NCBI GenBank assembly: GCA_907163345.1
Contig: CAJQUN010000226.1
Span: forward strand, 434,001 to 498,000
Origin: Haberlea rhodopensis
Taxonomy: Eukaryota > Streptophyta > Magnoliopsida > Lamiales > Gesneriaceae
Reading direction: 5' to 3'
DNA: 64,000 nt
Shown here: piece after piece, positions 32,699-46,179 of the stretch
Numbering within the stretch: position 1 is the first letter of the stretch
How the letters are laid out: each line of letters opens with the position of its first letter
The notes under the pieces: generated by a model
The model's input: the letters and a program-made list of their open reading frames with translations, nothing else
Database searches by the model: none
What the model was told of the DNA's origin: nothing
Translations under genes and position numbers: made by a program

Positions 32699-35600
32699 TG
32701 TAAGGCCCCGATGCTAATTAGTCCGGATTAATGATGATTAAGCAAACCCGAATAATTAAAAGTATAGACTTTGGTGTTCCGGACCATGATGAGTCAACCA
32801 ACTAGTGGAACATGTTTTAGTGCATGAGCATATGCATGATCACATGGCACTTGGAGAACACATGCCACTAATTAATTTAACTCATGTTTAATACATGATT
32901 TTGGACCAATAATCTTGCAAGATAATGATGTATTGGCACATGGATTCCACAATACATCAAATAAATTAAAAATCCCACATTTTGGCTTTGGAAGCCACGC
33001 CCCTTACACATACAAAATCAGATTTTTGGTTTCATTTCACCATCAACTTCTCTCTCTTCAACCCATCAATTTCTCTTCCTTCTCTCCTCTTTCTCCCACC
33101 TTATATTTCGAAAATTTGCAGCCCTTTTTCCTACCAAATTCTTGTGAAATCTTTAGTGCATGTTACATGCAATTAAGGTTTTAGAAGCTACAAGGCTAGG
33201 GAAGAGGAACCCATCAAGAAGTTTCTAATTTGGAACAAATTGGAGAGGTGAAAGCTTGGTTTGAGCTAGGTTGATGGTTTGGGCATCAAATCTTCAAGAG
33301 GAGTGAAGGTATAACACTTTTCTTTAATTTTATATACCTTGGTGTTGTTTAAGGATCGAATTTTATGAGTCTTGGCATGAGAAAGGTAGAGATAACTTGC
33401 TGTCAAAAAGTGTGCAACAGATTTCAGCATGCGTGTATCTGTCATTTTGAATTTTACGTTTAGTTAAGTTTCGAATTTGAGGTTGAGGTTCAAACAAAAT
33501 TCATAGATAAGTAAGTAATCTTTCGGTGGTTAAACTTTGAGACGATTGGACTTAACATGAATGATTTATGATGTTTTTACCATAGGGTGCATAATCTGGA
33601 ACATGCATGTAGGTGGGTTGCACATGCAGTGTGTTCTTGGTAAATATGGGCCAAATGTGCTACGATTTTTGTGATATCCCCGAAATGATTATGTGAGTAA
33701 GCATACAATTAAAGGTTGTTAATTGTGAGCCTATGTGCTAAAGGCGTATTTTATGTGGGAGTGATTTATTTTTTTTGAGGATGTGGTTTAGGGAGCATGT
33801 TAGGTGTTTTTAATTGTTGTGATGATGTGGTAAAATAATAAAATATCAAGGAAAGATATTTTTATACATCGTATGAAATACCGGGACACAATTAAACACC
33901 CCAAAACCACCCTACATGCAACCACCCCACCCCCACTTGACTTAACCCACGCCCCTCCCCTGTTTTTCTGGGAAAGCAGATGACTAAGCAAGCAACTTTA
34001 CTTGAAGATATTTTCATCTTGCCTCTTCCAAAAAGCTCCCTTCTTTTTCCCTTCATCTATCTGCAACTTGGTCGAGTTCCAGGAGAAAAGTGATCGGGTT
34101 TCATTCTTCTTTTCATATAGAAAATCGAAGGGCAAAAGTGGTGAGGAGTCAAATTTTTCCCAGTTTTCAGTTTCCTGGCATGCTTGTTCTTTGTAGCAGA
34201 TTTGGCATGCTAGTTTAGGGTATGATGTTATCTTGTTATGAATACCTTTATGTGATGTTTGTGAAGCCCTTAGCATGTTTAGTGAAGAAACTTGCATGCT
34301 TTATGTGCTAGATTTGTAGTAGAGAAAAGGGTTCCTCGAACATCCGAGCAGGGTAGTACTCTGTTTTTCATGTTAAGAAGGGTTTTACCATGAATATTTG
34401 AAGCATGCTAACTTAGGTTTTGGTCGAACCTTCGATGTGATTTCGTGTATGGTAGCTTGTTGAAGGTACCAGTATATTTCCTTGAGCATGTTGCATGTAT
34501 TATGTGAAGGATTTAATCATGTGAAAGGTAGTGTTCGAAAATTCTGGGCAAGGTTCAAGTGCCCTGTTTTCTGGAAATATATGTGTGGGGAGTGTTTTTA
34601 TGAAGGTATTATCATACACGTCAAGCTTAGGTTTTGGTAAAACTTTGATGTGAAAATATGCATGGTAGTTTTGTGAAGCCCATGGCATGTTTGTTCGAGC
34701 TTTCTTTATGCTATATGTGATAGGTTTAATAGCATGAAGTGAGGTGCTCAAGAAATCTGGAAATGAATATGTTACCCTGTTTCCAGAAAAGTTGATCCAG
34801 TACTTGTTTAAATGATCGACGTTTATACATGTAGGCTTATGCTTAGGGTGTAAATTTGGTATGAATACACTCGGAGTAGTGTATTGTAATTGCTAGCATA
34901 ATTGTTCAAACATGTGGTGTATGTTTTATGCTAGATCGAAGGGTATGAATATAGGTGTTCGAGAATTCTGGGTTAGTTTTCTCGAACAGGGCATCTCGAT
35001 CGATCGACATTTCTTCTCGATCGATCGAGCGAGGCAGAATCTTGGTTCTGATTTTAGGCGTCTTCTCGATCGATCGGGAAAAGGGGCCGATCGATCGAGA
35101 GACCCAGAATGTTGAAAAATTTAAATTGATATATTTTGTTAAAGTTTTGATATTGGAATGTTATGAGGTGCCTAATATTGTGTTGTGTGGCTATGTAGAA
35201 CCATCCCAGGTGCCATCACAACCGAGGAGATAAAGTCGATTGACTCCTCTATCTTTTGGAAAGGTACGTAAGCGACGTACGGGCATCCCAACGGTAACAT
35301 GTGCTTTATGTTTGTCTTTTTGACGCATGATGAATGCAATGTGGTGCATTAAGGTTATGATACATGTTATTATGCATTGTTTTTGCATATGTATGTTGTG
35401 AAATATAAGAGGTGTATTTCACGAGTCAAGGTTATCTTAGTAAGGATTTTAATTGCTTACGCTAAGGTCCACTGGAAGCGAGGAAGAATTCCGCTTACAT
35501 GGAGTAGCAAGAAGCATTAAAATGTACTAATGATAAGGGCTCAGGATTGAAATAAGGATTTAAGGAGGAAGGATGTCATGACATTTAATTATGAAACCAT

Positions 35601-37792
35601 ATATTCTTATAATGTGTTTTTATTATGAATTATGGTACAGGGACAACCAATGGGCGTTATAAATGCTGAAAATACAGGAAGGGCTTGTGTTTAAGATTTG
35701 CATTATGCCTTACTTTCATATTATGTTGAATATGAATTGTGTTATGCTCATGTGTTGGGGGTTGTCTTTGTAGGTGCTTTTTGTCGAGAACCAGGGTCGG
35801 GTTGATATGCTGAGCTGTAAGGAGTGCTACAGGATTAGCATGTTAGAGAAAGTTTTTGTATAGCTTCTACTGAGTAGAGTAAGACTAATGTAGTACCTTT
35901 GTGGGAATTGTGTCTTCCTTTTGAAACATTTTGGTACTGTAATCTCTAAAGCTCAGATAAATCAACACGGCATGTTACTCTGATTTATTCACATGAATGT
36001 TTAGTTCTCTAATTTGCACCTTAATGTCTTGATGTGATAACGGGGTCTCACAATTTTGACTTGTTTTCTGAATAAAAGTTGTAAAAGTTTGAGTTATCTT
36101 GCATTAGAAACTGGCCTCTCATGATTTGGAGTTTATTTGTGCAAGATATGCACTTTTTCCTAGAACTGCTCACTCTGTCAAAACAAAGTGTATAGGTATT
36201 TTTAAAACTGCCATACTTTGTTTTGCATGTGCCTCTAGATGAGCGAACTAGCTTCTGGACATCAAATATGAACTGTAGTACTTTTAGGTTTCGTGATTTT
36301 CCCACTAGCCTCAAGTCATTTAGACGTCCTATGAATATATTACGATTTTTATACGAAAATGGGTCAGGCTGGAATTTGGTGAATTGTCCTGTTTTTCCAG
36401 CAGATTGTTCTTGGCCATTTTACCTAGGCTAAATGAACGAATTTGAAGATGCGTTGAACTGATGAAATGTTCATTTTTTAGTTAGCTTTGAAAATAAATT
36501 GGACCCATGTGATTTTATTAAGTCTCGGACAAGTTATGAGTCGATCTCTACGGTTTGCGCAGGCTGAAATTTAGAGAATTTGTTTTGGGTCTAAGTTTGA
36601 GTTTTATTTTGATAAGTTTAAGGCTAGTCTGTGACATTATGTTGTATTTGGAAATGTTATGACCAGGTTAATAGATTCCGGGGTTGATCTGAGGAGTGTC
36701 GGTAAAGTTAGTGCTGGTCCGAGGTACGTAGAAAACGGGTTTTATAACAATGTCTGGCAAAGACATGTGATGTTCCCGGGTATGATTTACTTGTCATTAC
36801 TTGCTCCTTATGTGACTATGTGATAAGTTGATCTGCAGTATGTGAATTACATGGTACATTGACTGCATGAAATATGATGACATGAGATTTGAGATGATAT
36901 ATGATGACATGAGATTTGAGATGCATCACATGAGATTATGATATTGCATGATGCATTAACACATGCATTGACACGCATGTACATTGAGCATGTCATGTTG
37001 AGCCTATCGATTCTTTGGTATCTAAGATGCGTTTCTGTGGATGATGGGCACGCCGATGGCTCGGCGGAGAGAGTGAGCTGAGTGATGCCTTAGCGACGAG
37101 CGTGCCGACGTCGCCCAGACACGAGGATGATGGACCGCCGATGGCTCGACTTAGAGATAGATCGGAGTGACGAGCGTGTCAACATCCTGCTCGAGCATTG
37201 ATGATTTGATTGATGATCTTCCTTTGGACTCCGGAGATATGGATATTCGAGATTTGATACCCTTCATATGCATTTGCATTCATGCACGGCATGCATCGCA
37301 TGTTATTTGTCATACACTGTGATATTATCTGTTTCTCGTACTGGGTGTTGAGCCCCTTCGCGGGGGGCTGTCATGTCTTTGTTGTATAGGCATGACAAGT
37401 GGTACAGGTGAACGTACTGTGGATGCTCAAGACGAAGCATCGAAAAATACCAGAGCTCCTTGAGAGCGAGCTCAGGTATGTGGTTTATGTTTTGAGTCCC
37501 AGTAGTTGTTTAGTATTTTTACTTATGTTTTAAATTACCGGGGTATGCCCTGAGTATCTGTATTTTTAAGTATTACTTTACTGAGAAATTATATGTAATG
37601 CTTATGCGATGAATATCATGTTAGATGTAAAACTGGAAATACATATTTTTACTATTCGAAAATGTTTTAGAAACAAACTGCGAAAAATTTTGAAGGTCAC
37701 TTTTTGAAAGTTTTTAACTAAATCTTCCGCTGTTTACGTTAATATAACAATCGTATGTTAATTAAACCTCTGATTAGGACCAGGCCCTCACA
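32699..37792 (+). repeat. Element G 5' LTR, interrupted by solo LTR I
   Basis: TGTAAGGCCCCG...CCAGGCCCTCACA. Uninterrupted length is about 2,706 bp against about 2,682 for the 3' LTR. After the I insertion it resumes ATTTTGACTTGTTTTCTGAA (36053). It has a leader with GTGAAGGTATAAC (near 33303), a dense CGATGGCTCGGCGG structured region (about 37040-37210) and a CATGAGATTTGAGATG duplication (36870-36930). Confidence 0.92.
33670..36052 (+). repeat. Solo LTR I (2,383 bp)
   Basis: TGTGATATCCCCGAAAT...GGGGTCTCACA, flanked by TSD ATTTT at 33665-33669 and 36053-36057, with no internal region: a product of LTR-LTR recombination. Tekay-like, with the palindrome cluster (34995-35101), TGTAGAACCATCCCAGGTGCC (near 35194), the dyad (35264-35280) and a hairpin unit AGCGAGGAAGAATTCCGCT (near 35477). 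Small ORFs inside are not genes. Confidence 0.93.
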
Positions 37793-37794
37793 GT

Positions 37795-37806
37795 TGGTAT
37801 CAGAGC
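37795..37806 (+). other. Element G primer-binding site
   Basis: TGGTATCAGAGC on the plus strand, two bases after the 5' LTR end. Confidence 0.92.
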
Positions 37807-39145
37807 ATAATCTGGGTTCTGCTCGAACTAGAGTTAGGACACTGCGTATAGACACAAATGAATTGTTTGTGCATGTGTCTGACTATCTGATTTATATGCT
37901 CTTGCCTGCTATGTTTACATGTTCGATAATGAGACTTTATGCATGTACTGGATTAGTAAGAAGGAATAATGAGATGTCATATCTCTGAAGATTTTAATAT
38001 GCTGAGTTGCATATAATCTAGAGAATTTGAGAATTTTATCTGTTAGCACTGATAATTGCTGATAGGATGATGATGTAGAATGAATGATGATAACATCTAT
38101 GACTTGAGATGTATGAATTATGTTGGACAGTTAGTGTTTGGACAGGTAGCAGCGATACAGACTTTAAGAGCCATCTATTGTACCTGTAGGCACTGTAAAC
38201 TGTGAATTGAATTAACTCAGTGTTATTGGGAATTTTATTTATCACTTTGGGACTTAATCCTTGTGAATAGTGGGATGACACTAGAACTAACTAAAACGCT
38301 TTGTGTCGATTGACATCAGGAATTTAAGTCTGAAAGACCAAGATTATATGTATGAGTTTATGTCAAAACCTGTGTACGCCAAGATGATAATGTAGAACTT
38401 GAGTGTATTGAAACTAGCAATATTTCAATTTAAGAATAGAATGTAGTTGTTGTGAGAAACAACGAGACTTGGTTTGATTGAGGACTTGGATTTGGGGACT
38501 GTCGTAATTCAGTTCCAGTCTTTGTGTCCGAACTATGAATAAATACTACAATATGAACTCTTCTAGATGATAGCATCTAGAGTAACGGTAGTGATGGAAG
38601 ACGAGTTTTCCCTCTTTTTGTTACGGGAAAGGATGTTTACGAGAATGCCATATTGATTACATGGAAAACGATAATTGATTATCGTGGACTTGAGAAATGG
38701 AAATATCTGCTTAATCTCGATAGCTATTCACTAGTGAAGAGATTAGATATCGACTGAAGAATAAGACACCGATGTGGTGCGAAATAGTTAGAATTGGATT
38801 AAAGAGTAATGAAGTGACTATCATTGGGATAATCCAAGTAGTCCTGGAAAAGTTTCAGAAGTATCACTCAAATTTATCCAGCTCTAGTAGTTCTAAAGGG
38901 ACTATGAGATTGTAGAATACCAAATCTTTTGAGGTCACTATGGATGTAAATATCTACTGATCCATTTGAAAGAATAATAGGAACTTATATCAATTGTGGC
39001 CAGTCAGAGCATGTCCATGACGTGCTCAGGAACTTATGCAGCCATAACAACAAATACCCTGAGCTAGGGGTAGATATCATGGTGGTTATTCTTTACGACT
39101 ACTCAGTTTCAGCAGCAGTTAATTACCTGTAGACCAAGAGTATAC
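37807..39145 (+). pseudogene. Element G gag remnant
   Basis: Very decayed. The best anchor is 38982-39027, which translates TYINCGQSEHVHDV, a zinc knuckle in which the first Cys has become Tyr, the Gly before His has become Glu and the last Cys is lost; the first two changes are single G-to-A steps. The rest cannot be aligned by eye. Element D interrupts it at 39146, with TSD TATAC at 39141-39145. Confidence 0.6.
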
Positions 39146-40703
39146 TGATGTGACTAGAAATAGACACATCTATTGAGCTTAATTGTCTACGATTTGGTAT
39201 ATTTTGATGGATAAATTGATACATATGCTATCTAATCGTATATTTGTGTAAATGTAGGAAAAGGTGAAGAAATCAAGTTAAAATGATGAAAGAAGGAGTA
39301 AAGTTGAAGAAAAGAGGAAAAAACCAAAATCCAAGACATATGTTGCTCCTTTCTCCTCAAATTTCTATGTGTTCGAGCCACGTTTTGGAAATGTGGTCCA
39401 TAGAAAAGTTGTAGAAAATTGAGTTATCTTCGCATGGACAGCTGATTCATTGAATTCGGTGTTTGTACGAGAAAGTTACGGCAAAAATACAAAACTCGCC
39501 AGAAAAATGGAGGACATGCGTAATTACGCCATTATCAGGCGTAATTACGCCAATGCTACGGCATGGACAGGCGTAATTACACCATTTGGAGGCGTAAATA
39601 CGCCAGAAATGCGGGAAGCCATATTTTTGACACGTCATCAGGCGTCTTTACGCCATTTTCTGGCGTAGATACGCCAGAAGAGTTTTGGAAAGTGAAAAAA
39701 ACTTGATTTCTTTCCTTCCCACATGGATTCTAACCTACTCCATTAGCCTCCCTATAGATATATGGACAAAAATCAGACTAAAGAACATCTAGATAGTTAG
39801 GGTAGAATAGTTTTATATTTTTTCTTTCAATTTTGTTGAAGAACGCTACGAAGATCGAAGGGATTGACACCTCGACGAGCAGAGATCGGATTAGTTTTTT
39901 TCCCTTGTTTTTATTTATTGTTTTTCTTAGATTATGTCTAGCTAGTTTTTAATTCTTGGTTGAGGAAGACAAATCCTTGGATTTAATTTATCTTGGGGAG
40001 ATTCTTACGCTTTAATTATCAATTTTATTGAGTGTCAAGAGTTTTTCTGATTTTATTGATATGATTGTTGTGTTTGTTTATTGGATTGACAACCTAGTAA
40101 CTTGCATGAAACCTAACGCTAAATTAGATATCAAATACGGAATCGTTTGATCCTTCTAATTTACGAAGCAACTAAGATTGATAATTGCCTGCTGTTGGTG
40201 TTATTAAATTCTTAGGAAAAATGATTGGATGATTAATTCTAACGGCTGTAGTTTTTATTGATTAGATTCATCAAACTTACTAGTTTTGAAACTATCATTG
40301 ATTTAATCTTACGACTGTAGTTTTGGTTAAAGATTTGATGAGAGTCGAATTGAATGCTGTTTTCTATTTGACTACGATTAAGGTAAGGGAGGAATTAGAT
40401 TTCCAATTGATGAATATTCAAGAAAAATTGAGTCTTTTGTGAATCGATGAAATAGATGATAATTCCAAGGTAGAGTCGACCGATACCAAGAATCGCTTTC
40501 ATTAGTTTAATCTTTAGTTTTAATTTTAATTAGTATAATTCAACTTCACAACCCCATCTTTTATTGTTTTGATTTTGATTTTCATTAACACAAAGATTCA
40601 CACCTCCTCGTGGGATCGATCCCTACTCACGCTACTACATTATTGTTATCAATCTTGAGGATTGAGTGGGGTTAATTTGGGCGTACACGATAAACGCACA
40701 CCA
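39146..40703 (+). repeat. Element D 5' LTR (1,558 bp)
   Basis: TGATGTGACTAG...GCACACCA. Contains six GGCGTA...TACGCC-type units (about 39519-39676): centres AATT (three, one arm mutated to ACACC), then GGCGTAAATACGCC, GGCGTCTTTACGCC and GGCGTAGATACGCC. Only two are similarly spaced in C, so array length varies within the family. Confidence 0.93.
39519..39676. repeat. GGCGTA...TACGCC hairpin array (D 5' LTR)
   Basis: Six self-complementary 14-base units over about 155 bp with constant arms GGCGT/ACGCC and varied centres; the 3' LTR copy (about 43514-43670) has three more arm mutations. Confidence 0.85.
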
Positions 40704-40708
40704 AATTT

Positions 40709-40726
40709 TGGCGCCGTTGCCGGGGA
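40709..40726 (+). other. Element D primer-binding site (tRNA-Asp type)
   Basis: TGGCGCCGTTGCCGGGGA, identical to C. Confidence 0.88.
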
Positions 40727-40845
40727 GGCGTTGTATATTTTTGTGTTAATATTTTCTGTTTTGTTTCTTTCTCTTTCTTTTTCCCCCACCGCTACTCTTG
40801 TTTGTTTGTGCTTACAGGTTGAGTTGTGAAAAATTGGATCTTTTC

Positions 40846-41822
40846 ATGGAGGACTATAGGCGACTAGATGAATTGCAGTATCTTGTGCACCAACTTGGCT
40901 TAGGGAGTGGACAAAGTGCATCAAACTCAAGTTGGAGTGATCATCCCAATCTCAACTATGATAATCAATGGATGAGCCCACCTCCACCTTACATGCAGTC
41001 CAACATACCGCAATACCCGCCATGGCCACAACAACCTCAATACCATACCCCTGGTGAGTCTTTAGAGGCTTGTTTCAACACTTAATGATGGAGCTTTGCA
41101 ATTCCAACAGGAATTCAGGGCTAGCACTCAGAATTTGGCTAACCAAATGGAGCAACTAATAAGATCCGCCGATCGGATAGCAGCACAAAAGGACCATGAT
41201 TGCATTCGAATCATGGAGTGATGAAGAAGAGGAGACTATGGAGAAGGTGGTACTAATGCCACTTGAGCTAAAAGAGGAGACACATGTTTTAATAGAAGAA
41301 AAGGAGCTTGTACATCCTACAACTCCGAATGGTATATTTCCAACTGAGAACTATGTTGATTACTTAGATGAAACATGTGCTGTGGAAGAAGAGTCGACGA
41401 AAGAATACTGTGATGAAATGGATCCTTGGGACTATTTTTTCGAAGACAACATCACCTTGGACAGTGGCAAAGAGGTAGAAACTCCAGCAACGATGGTACT
41501 GAGGCCATCAATACTTGAACAACAAACAGAGATCGAGGTGGATAACAAGGAATCTCCCCAGAATGAGATTCCCAAAGGCGACCATAGGGGACAACAAGTT
41601 AAAGGATGCCATGAGATAGGTCTTGATCAACCTCAGCTGACTTCTTTGGAGGAAGGCGACATAGTGAAAAGACAAAAACCCTCCAAGAGGTGCAAGGCGA
41701 ATAGGCATCGCCTTAAGCGAGAGAACTGGCGTCGGGCCACCGACGTTAAACAGAGGCGCTGCTTGGGAGGCAACCCAAGGGGAGTTAGTTTCCTTTCTCC
41801 CTTTTTTTTTTTTAGTAGTTAG
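40846..41822 (+). pseudogene. Gag-like gene of element D, frameshifted
   Basis: The start ATG at 40846 gives MEDYRRLDELQYLVHQLGLG as in C; the upstream ATG at 40798 is only an in-frame extension. The frame closes at 41085 after a 2-base deletion in the GESLE region. A second 2-base deletion near 41190 follows, and the original frame resumes at 41196 (MIAFESWSDEEEE) to 41822. It ends in the same basic tail and ATDVKQRRCLGGNPRG. The intact version is C's ORF at 12021-13016. Confidence 0.8.
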
Positions 41823-41846
41823 ATTCTCTTTTCTTGTATTTTTGCC

Positions 41847-41890
41847 TTACATTGGGGACAATGTAATATTTAAGTATGGGGGAGGGATTA
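41847..41890 (+). other. Internal hairpin plus polypurine-like tract (D)
   Basis: Arms TTACATTG and CAATGTAA around GGGA, then AAGTATGGGGGAGGG, as in C at 13043-13084. Confidence 0.75.
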
Positions 41891-43125
41891 GTGGTGTGTT
41901 ATTCTTTTTCTTATTTTAAAAAAATACAAAAAAATCAAAAATTTTGAAAATATTGAGCTCATAGTTAGTAATGAACACATGCTTAGAATCACTAGCCCAT
42001 GATGAAACCTAATTGATATCATGCATGTTTTTGAACATAGATGAATTGTTAACCTTGGAACACTTTGAACTCTAATGAAAATTTTAATTTAACTTATTAG
42101 TTGAATATTTTGAGCACGTTATTGTCATGACTTGTGAAGTGTGCATAGCTTAGTGAAGATTGTGTGAACTTTGTGATAGTCTTAAGAAGTCTCTAATACA
42201 TGCTAGAACTTAACTACATGCTCTTTGAGGCGTATGTCTAGACTACTTGCGAACATGAAAGTGATATAGGCAATCTTTGATGCGTTTGAGCCTTTCAAGC
42301 CTACCATGTAATGAAAATCAATCACTAGTACCAATTTTGAGCCTTAATGCAAAAGAATGGTTGTATGCTAAGCATACAAACAACCCCCATTCGACATTCT
42401 TTGACTAGCTTATCATCCTTCCCTAATAAGCCTAAATATGAATTCTAACCATACCTTTGAAGGGAGTATGATGTGTTTCATTCACATGCACTTATGTTAT
42501 CAATTATTCAAATGTTTTGTGAGCTTTATTGTCAAAAGAATGGAATGCATGAAAGAAAAGGGATGCCTTGAGAAATTTGATAAAAATATGACTCCAAGGG
42601 GAGCCAAGGCACAAAAGAAGAAAAGTGTTGAAATAAACCTTGTGAAAAAGAACAAAGTTGAAAAATTCATGCAAGAAGAGAAGCTTTTAGTGTGCATATC
42701 ATCATACTCTCTTGTTTGATATATCTTTTTCCTTTCTTTCATAAGCCAATACATAGGCCAAGCTACAAGCTAATAAAGACCTACTTGATTCGTGTTTGAA
42801 AAGTGGCTAAGATAAGAATGGTGTGCAAGTGAGCTTATACTTGTGTTAGTGTATGACTTGAACTATTGTGGATTTGCATCTTTTGGATCTATAATTTGCA
42901 TATGACACCTGTTTATGACCACACACGCATGTTCACTACTTTGTTAAGTATGAGATGTCTAGGGATTGAAATTGTTCCACTGTTAACTTTTCACCGGCTT
43001 TCAATACTATGCATGTTTAAAATTATTGAGGCATTAAAGTGAGAACAAGTTATTTTGTTATGATGCTATGAGCCAAACAAAAAGATTGTAGTTTTGTCTG
43101 ATTTACTCGAGGTTGAGTAAAGTTT
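41891..43125 (+). other. Element D 3' non-coding internal region
   Basis: Collinear with 13085-14318 of C with scattered indels. The 93-codon plus-strand ORF at 42438-42719 is not preserved as a frame in C, so I do not treat it as a gene. Confidence 0.6.
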
Positions 43126-43140
43126 AAGTATGGGGGTATT
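43126..43140 (+). other. Element D polypurine tract
   Basis: AAGTATGGGGGTATT directly before the 3' LTR. Confidence 0.8.
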
Positions 43141-44709
43141 TGATGTGACTAGAAATAGACACATCTATTGCGCTTAATTGTCTACGATTTGGTATATTTT
43201 GATGGATAAATTGATACATATGCTACCTAATCGTATATTTGTGTAAATGTAGGAAAAGGTGAAGAAATCAAGCTAAAATGATGAAAGAAGGAGTAAAGTT
43301 GAAGAAAAGAGGAAAAAACCAAAATCCAAGACATATGTTGCTCCTTTCTCCTCAAATTTCTATGTGTTCGAGCCACGTTTTGGAAATGCGGTCCATAGAA
43401 AAGTTGTAGAACATTGAGTTATCTTCGCGTGGACAGCTGATTCATTGAATTCGGTGTTTGTACGAGAAAGTTACGGCAAAAATACGAAACTCGCCAGAAA
43501 AATGGAGGACATGCGTAATTACGCCATTATCAGGTGTAATTACGCCAATGCTATGGCATGGACAGGCGTAATTACGCCATTCGGAAGTGTAAATACGCCA
43601 GAAATGCGGGAAGCCATATTTTTGACACGTCATCAGGCGTCTTTACGCCATTTTCTGGCATAGATACTCCAGAAGAGTTTTGGAAAGTGAAAAAACTTGA
43701 TTTATTTCCTTCCCACATGGATTCTAACCTACTCCATCAGCCTCCCTATAAATATATGGACGAAAATCAGACTAAAGAATATCTAGATAGTTAGGGTAGA
43801 ATAGTTTTAGAATAGTTTTATATTTTTTCTTTCAATTTTGTTGAAGAACGCTACGAAGATCGAAGGGATTGACACCTCGACGAGCGGAGATCGGATTAGT
43901 TTTCTTTCCCTTGTTTTTATTAATTGTTTTTCTTAGATTATGTCTAGCTAGTTTTTAATTCTTGGTTGAGGAAGACAAATCCTTGGATTTAATTTATCTT
44001 GGGGAGATTCTTACGCTTTAATTATCAATTTTATTGAGTGTCAAGAGTTTTTCTGAATTTATTGATATGATTGTTGTGTTTGTTTATTGGATTGACAACC
44101 TAGTAACTTGCATGAAATCTAACACTAAATTAGATATCAAATACGGAATCGTTTGATCCCTCTAATTTACGAAGCAACTAAGATTGATAATTGCCTGCTG
44201 TTGGTGTTATTAAATTCTTAGGAAAAATGATTGGATGATTAATTCTAACGGCTGTAGTTTTTATTGATTAGATTCATCAAACTTACTAGTTTTGAAACGA
44301 TCATTGATTTAATCTTAACGACTGTAGTTTTGGTTAAAGATTTGATGAGAGTCGAATTGAATGCTGTTTTCTATTTGACTACGATTAAGGTAAGGGAGGA
44401 AGTAGATTTCCAATTGATGAATATTCAAGAAAAATGAGTCTTTTGTGAATCGATGAAATAGATGATAATTCCAAGGTAGAGTCGACCGATACCAAGAATC
44501 GCTTTCATTAGTTTAATCTTTAGTTTTAATTTTAATTAGTATAATTCAACTTCACAACCCCATCTTTTATTGTTTTGATTGTGATTTTCATTAACACAAA
44601 GATTCACACCTCCTCGTGGGATCGATCCCTACTCACGCTACTACATTATTGTTATCAATCTTGAGGATTGAGTGGGGTTAATTTGGGCGTACACGATAAA
44701 TGCACACCA
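43141..44709 (+). repeat. Element D 3' LTR (1,569 bp)
   Basis: Close copy of 39146-40703 with some substitutions and a short duplication ATAGTTTTAGA near 43801-43815; ends TGCACACCA before TSD TATAC. By eye more diverged from its partner than C's or F's pair. Confidence 0.92.
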
Positions 44710-44714
44710 TATAC

Positions 44715-45345
44715 CTTGACAATGGGATTGAGATGTCTCCAGGATATAGAACCATTTCGATTTCGGCAATGATAGAGATGCTAGTGATCACAGATACATG
44801 TTGTGCATTGGTCACACTGCACGAGTTTGATTTGAGATAAAATCATTGGTTTCATATATTGCATCAAATGTGCATTGATAATGATGATTGGGAAAATACA
44901 CCAGCAGTGATAATTATACTATCCACACTTGTAATAGTGAACTGCAGATTACAGTTTGTTGATAGTGTTGTGGATTTCAATTAAATGATGTTGTTGAAAT
45001 ATGGTTTTGATTGTATCAAGGGTATGGATACTCTGATAAATTTTGAGATATAGGAAGTTGATTTCAGGGTATAATGAATTTTCGACTGTTTCAAAATGAA
45101 ATATTTATAGCCACGAATAGCGAGCTAAGATACTGATAGTATCAGCTATGAAAATATCGTTGTTGCAATATTTGGAAAATGAAGGATATTTGATCATAAG
45201 CAGTTAATGCTGATCAAGAAGAATCGATGTTGACTGATATCTTAGTGGTAAGAAAACTTACCAATATTTTTCTGAGGAAATAAAAGAATTTTACTGGAGA
45301 AGGAAATCGATTTTAACTATTCGTTGATGCCAAGGAATAGATTCG
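44715..45345 (+). pseudogene. Element G decayed region between gag and RT
   Basis: Position between gag remnant and RT implies protease, but I cannot find a DTGAS motif or any aligned stretch by eye. Confidence 0.35.
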
Positions 45346-46130
45346 ATATCAAAATTACTGTACGGAATGGCATCAGCAGAGTTGACAGACTTAAAAGCAT
45401 AGTTACAGAATATCCTCGATATGAGTACATATGTCTGAGTATGTCACTTGAGAAAACATCAGTATTGTTCGTGAAGAATAAAGATGATATTATGAAGACG
45501 TGTATCGACTAAAGGTAGTTGAATCGGGATATTGTCAAGAATAAATACCCACTGCCTAAGATCAAGAACATTTGATCAGTTGTAAGGAACTTTGATGTAT
45601 AAGATGAACGATTTTCAATCTGGTTACCATCTGTTTGAGTCAGAAGAGAAAATGTTCTCTAGACAATTTGTCAGATCGGATATAAGCATGTTGATTTTTT
45701 GATAATGCCGTGTGATCTGACAACTATACCAATAGAGTTATGAATTTGATGAATAAAATATTCCCTAACTTTTGGGTGGAATTCTAATCATATTCATCAG
45801 TGGTATACTAGTGTATACGAGATCCGGAAGGAACCACACAGAACATCTGTGATTGATTTTCAGATGCTTCGTGAAGCTCAAATTGTATACCAAGTTATCA
45901 AAGTGTAAATCTTGGTTGAATTGAGTGTTGTTTTAGGATAGGTGATTCCAACTCACCAGGTATCTGTTGATCCCAGTAAAGTAGATGTAGTAATAATTTG
46001 GCCAAGAGTAACCAATATACTCGAGATACGAAGTTTGATGAGTTTTGCTAGATATTGCAGGCTTTTATGGAAGGATGAACCAATTGACCAAGAAGAAATT
46101 TGAGTTTCGTTTGGTCAGATGAATGTGAAA
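45346..46130 (+). pseudogene. Element G reverse transcriptase remnant
   Basis: Recognisable pieces in shifting frames: TVRNGISRVDRLK ([14 protein letters not shown] in A), VLFVKNKDDIMKTCID followed by a stop ([21 protein letters not shown] in A), [10 protein letters not shown], and near 45787 IIFISGILVYT in place of [12 protein letters not shown]. The catalytic Asp pair is therefore lost (Ser-Gly). Confidence 0.8.
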
Positions 46131-46179
46131 GTGGTTGTCATAACTAAAATGGAAGTTAAATACAGCCCCAATGTTGATT

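Larger units (their letters stand above)
39146..44709 (+). mobile_element. Element D: non-autonomous Tat/Athila-like element (C family)
   Basis: 5,564 bp, TSD TATAC at 39141-39145 and 44710-44714. LTRs are 39146-40703 and 43141-44709, with a tRNA-Asp primer-binding site and polypurine tract. The gag-like ORF is the same as in C but broken by two 2-base deletions. No pol. Confidence 0.93.

Noticed and set aside
32979..33184. Small ORF 32915-33184, conserved at 56753-57022
   Set aside because: Both copies are in G's two LTRs; conservation is that of the LTR pair, and relatives do not keep it as far as I can see.
42438..42719. Possible env-like ORF in element D
   Set aside because: The frame is not preserved in the collinear region of C and has no signal peptide or membrane segment.
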